Source: Peptococcaceae bacterium UBA5356 (GTDB taxonomy: Bacteria > Bacillota > Peptococcia > DRI-13 > DTU073). From it: a stretch of DNA of 7,061 nt. The stretch is from positions 4,152 to 11,212 of the forward strand of contig DHPU01000052.1 in NCBI GenBank assembly GCA_002407935.1, read 5' to 3'. The notes under the pieces are model-generated. The model made no database searches and had not been told where the DNA came from. It saw only the letters and a program-made list of their open reading frames with translations. Both the position numbers and the translations under genes were made by a program. This document shows positions 5,117 to 7,061 of the stretch, in pieces (positions within the stretch are counted from its first letter, which is position 1; the number at the start of each line of letters is the position of its first letter).

Positions 5117-6145
5117 ATGTTCTTAAACTTTGGCGAAGACATCGGAATTGATTTGGGAACTGCGAGTATACTTGTTTATGTAAAAAGAAGAGGAATAGTT
5201 TTAAATGAATCTTCTGTTGTGGCGATAGAAAAAAACACCGGACAGCTTATTGCTGTGGGTGAGGAAGCTCGGCAAATGTTGGGCAGAACCCCTGGAAATA
5301 TTGTGGCGATCAGACCAATGAAGGAAGGGGTCATAGCTGATTACGAGGTTACGGAGAGGATGTTAAAATATTTTATCGGTAAAGTAATGGGGCGCGGTTT
5401 CCTTTACAGACCCAGGGTAATTGTAGGGATTCCTTCCGGAGTTACCGATGTTGAGGAACGAGCAGTGAAACAGGCGGCAATTTCCGCCGGAGCCAGGCAG
5501 GCTTTTTTGATTGAAGAACCATTAGCGGCAGCCTTGGGAGCAGGCTTGGAAATTAGTGAGCCTAATGGTTCAATGGTGGTGGATATTGGGGGCGGCACAA
5601 CCGACATTGCCGTGCTTTCTTTAGGAAGCATTGTTACCAGCAAATCTATTCGGATCGGCGGTAATAAATTTGATGAAGCTTTGATCCGCTATATGCGTCG
5701 TTACCACAATCTGATGATTGGGGAGAGAACGGCAGAAGATATGAAGATTCAGATTGGAACTGCCTATCCACAGGATAAGGAAGACGCGATGGCCGATATT
5801 AGGGGAAGAGATTTAGTGAGCGGCTTGCCTCGGACGATTAAGGTAACGTCCCTTGAAGCATATCAAGCGATCAAGGAATCTATTGAGACGATTCTTAGTG
5901 CCACGAAGGAAGTTCTGGAAAAGACGCCGCCGGAATTGGCCGCCGATATTATGAATAAAGGGATTGTCCTTACCGGGGGAGGCGCACTTCTCCATGGTTT
6001 GGACAAGTTTTTGGCGGAACATACACATCTGCCCATTAGTATTGCTGATAATCCGATTCAGTGTGTAGCGATAGGTACCTCCAAGGCACTGGAAAAAATT
6101 GATTTACTGGAAAGCACGCGTTCCTTAAAAAGGAGGAGAGTCTAA
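5117..6145 (+). CDS. mbl: MreB/Mbl-type bacterial actin, rod-shape protein
   Basis: A 342-residue actin-like ATPase that forms membrane-associated filaments guiding lateral-wall synthesis. Counting from ATG 5117, DIGIDLGTAS (8-17) is phosphate-1, EEPLAAALGAG (133-143) the connecting region, VVDIGGGTTD (154-163) phosphate-2 and LTGGGALLHGLD (285-296) the adenosine motif. IGERTAEDMKI and RGRDLVSGLPRTI are signature MreB/Mbl segments. Length is normal for the family (about 330-345). A GTG at 5105 is in frame and would add four residues, but AGGTGG (5103-5108) lies eight bases before ATG 5117, so the later start is preferred. Position directly after spoIIID and before a flagellar rod gene matches mbl of B. 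subtilis; many Clostridia label this gene mreB. The LKRRRV C-terminus is basic. No terminator follows, so it is probably cotranscribed with the rod gene. Confidence 0.95.
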   Translation: MFLNFGEDIGIDLGTASILVYVKRRGIVLNESSVVAIEKNTGQLIAVGEEARQMLGRTPGNIVAIRPMKEGVIADYEVTERMLKYFIGKVMGRGFLYRPRVIVGIPSGVTDVEERAVKQAAISAGARQAFLIEEPLAAALGAGLEISEPNGSMVVDIGGGTTDIAVLSLGSIVTSKSIRIGGNKFDEALIRYMRRYHNLMIGERTAEDMKIQIGTAYPQDKEDAMADIRGRDLVSGLPRTIKVTSLEAYQAIKESIETILSATKEVLEKTPPELAADIMNKGIVLTGGGALLHGLDKFLAEHTHLPISIADNPIQCVAIGTSKALEKIDLLESTRSLKRRRV

Positions 6146-6159
6146 GCAAGACACACTCC

Positions 6160-6253
6160 GGTAAGGATTAAAGATGATTAAAGATGATTAAAGAGATAGA
6201 GAGAAGGATTAAGAAGAAATAATAAGTAAGAAGAAAAATTAGGGAAGGAGGTG
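6160..6253 (+). repeat. Cytosine-free spacer with 10-bp tandem repeat (6166-6195)
   Basis: GATTAAAGAT occurs at 6166-6175 and 6176-6185, and GATTAAAGAG follows at 6186-6195: three tandem copies, the last with one change. The whole stretch 6160-6253 lacks C on the + strand, so the RNA can form no G-C pairs within itself. It ends with AAGGAGGTG, the ribosome binding site of the next gene. No terminator hairpin is possible here, which supports read-through from mbl. Confidence 0.75.
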
Positions 6254-6259
6254 CAGTCG

Positions 6260-7000
6260 GTGATTAAGGGTCTTTACACCAGTGCACTGGGATTATCCGC
6301 TTTAAATGTGCAGCAAGAGGTTACCGCGAATAATCTGGCTAATGCCAATACCCCCGGGTACAAAAAAGATGTAATGGTTTCCGCTTCTTTTCCCGAAATG
6401 CTTTTATACAGACTTAATGATCCCGAAGTTAAAGGGAATCCTCCCCAGGTCGGGAAAGTGGCGATGGGTGTAGCGGTAGAAGGCGTTCATACAGATTATA
6501 GTGCAGGACTGAAAAGGCAGTCGGACAATCCCTTGACACTTGCCATAGAGGGAGAAGGGTATTTTATCGTCAATACTCCTCGGGGTGAACGTTATACGAA
6601 AAACGGGGAATTTAATCTTGATGCGGAAGGTCGGATTGTTTCTCAAGACGGGTACGCTTTACTGGGTCAAAAGGGAGAAATCGTAGTGAAAAACGGTGAC
6701 TTACAAGTAGACCGGGAAGGACGGGTTTACAGTGGCGGGACCGAGGTAGATCGTCTGAAAATAGTTAGCTTTGCAACACCTTTAACGAAAGAAGGAGCTT
6801 CACTTTTCCAAGGGGAAAATCCCGGTGAAGTGGGTAACCCGGTTATTTATCAGGGCTTTGTGGAAGAGAGCAATGTTTTGATAGTGGCAGAAATGATTAA
6901 CATGATTCAGGTAATGCGCTCTTATGAAGCTAATCAAAAGGTAGTGCAGACGATTGATGGCACACTGGATAAAGCTGTCAATGAAGTAGGCAGAGTGTAA
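6260..7000 (+). CDS. flgF: Flagellar basal-body rod protein, FlgF/FlhO type
   Basis: A 246-residue protein of the flagellar rod/hook family. The N-terminus MIKGLYTSALGLSALNVQQ, then EVTANNLANANTPGYKKD, is the conserved flagellar basal-body rod domain (ANNLANxNTxGYK). The middle EGEGYFIVNTPRGERYTKNG with DGYALLGQKG is the FlgE/F/G core. The C-terminus, from GFVEESNVLIVAEMINMI through QVMRSYEANQKVVQTIDGTL, is the flg_bbr_C coiled-coil domain. There is no signal peptide, as expected for type III flagellar export. An in-frame GTG at 6251 overlaps the Shine-Dalgarno; GTG 6260, eight bases after AGGAGG (6246-6251), gives the canonical MIKGLYT start. The place after mbl equals flhO in B. subtilis, normally followed by a paralogous FlgG/FlhP. 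Length fits FlgF. FlgG is the alternative, but the genomic place favours FlgF/FlhO. Confidence 0.93.
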   Translation: MIKGLYTSALGLSALNVQQEVTANNLANANTPGYKKDVMVSASFPEMLLYRLNDPEVKGNPPQVGKVAMGVAVEGVHTDYSAGLKRQSDNPLTLAIEGEGYFIVNTPRGERYTKNGEFNLDAEGRIVSQDGYALLGQKGEIVVKNGDLQVDREGRVYSGGTEVDRLKIVSFATPLTKEGASLFQGENPGEVGNPVIYQGFVEESNVLIVAEMINMIQVMRSYEANQKVVQTIDGTLDKAVNEVGRV

Positions 7001-7003
7001 AGA

Positions 7004-7061
7004 AAGTAAAGTGTAAGTAAAGTAAAGTGTAAGTAAAGTAAAGTGTAAAGTAGGTAAAGTG
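7004..7061 (+). repeat. 16-bp tandem repeat after the rod gene, running off the window
   Basis: AAGTAAAGTGTAAGTA is present exactly at 7004-7019 and 7020-7035. A third copy at 7036-7052 has one inserted A, and a partial fourth begins at 7053. The stretch from 6992 to the window end contains no C. It begins four bases after the rod gene's stop codon and may extend further. It has stops in frame and no coding potential. Confidence 0.85.

Noticed and set aside
5776..5799. TAAG...GCCGATAT inside mbl resembles a sigma-D flagellar promoter
   Set aside because: Spacing is 12 rather than about 15 bases, the -35 is imperfect, and it lies deep in the mbl coding region.
1..7061. CRISPR array, tRNA or rRNA genes
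   Set aside because: No spaced repeats of CRISPR type and no tRNA or rRNA signatures were seen on either strand.

Overview
The window comes from an endospore-forming, flagellated Firmicute, probably a clostridial (Peptococcaceae-like) lineage. The right third keeps the order spoIIID - mbl - flagellar basal-body rod gene, which matches spoIIID-mbl-flhO in Bacillus subtilis. Ribosome binding sites are strong Firmicute type (AGGAGG and variants), and GTG and TTG starts occur.

Positions 1 to about 4866 look like the right-hand part of a mobile intervening element whose left end lies outside the window. It carries, all on the + strand: a small Cro/CI-type (XRE) regulator (150-368) behind a 33-bp dyad; a fused nuclease - N6-adenine methyltransferase - target-recognition restriction-modification protein (408-2714); a strong hairpin terminator (2843-2883); two small unknown ORFs with good ribosome binding sites (2922-3026 and 3085-3234); and a large serine recombinase (3270-4880).

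The key point is the right boundary. Immediately after, and overlapping, the end of the recombinase gene is a reading frame for STVHKDMTERLP...ERHIRGGEATRKKY (4867-5022). This is the C-terminal half of the mother-cell sporulation regulator SpoIIID. The first ~34 residues, including the first half of the helix-turn-helix, are absent from the window. The join falls inside the recognition helix, and a recombinase of the SpoIVCA type sits right at the edge. This is the layout of a skin-like element, but in spoIIID rather than sigK. Either spoIIID is rebuilt by site-specific excision in the mother cell, or the insertion has simply inactivated it.

Positions 5117-7061 are host chromosome: an MreB/Mbl actin homologue (5117-6145) and a FlgF/FlhO-type rod protein (6260-7000), probably cotranscribed. 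The spacers after both genes are cytosine-free on the + strand for 94 nt and at least 70 nt and contain short tandem repeats (10-bp unit at 6166-6195, 16-bp unit at 7004-7061).
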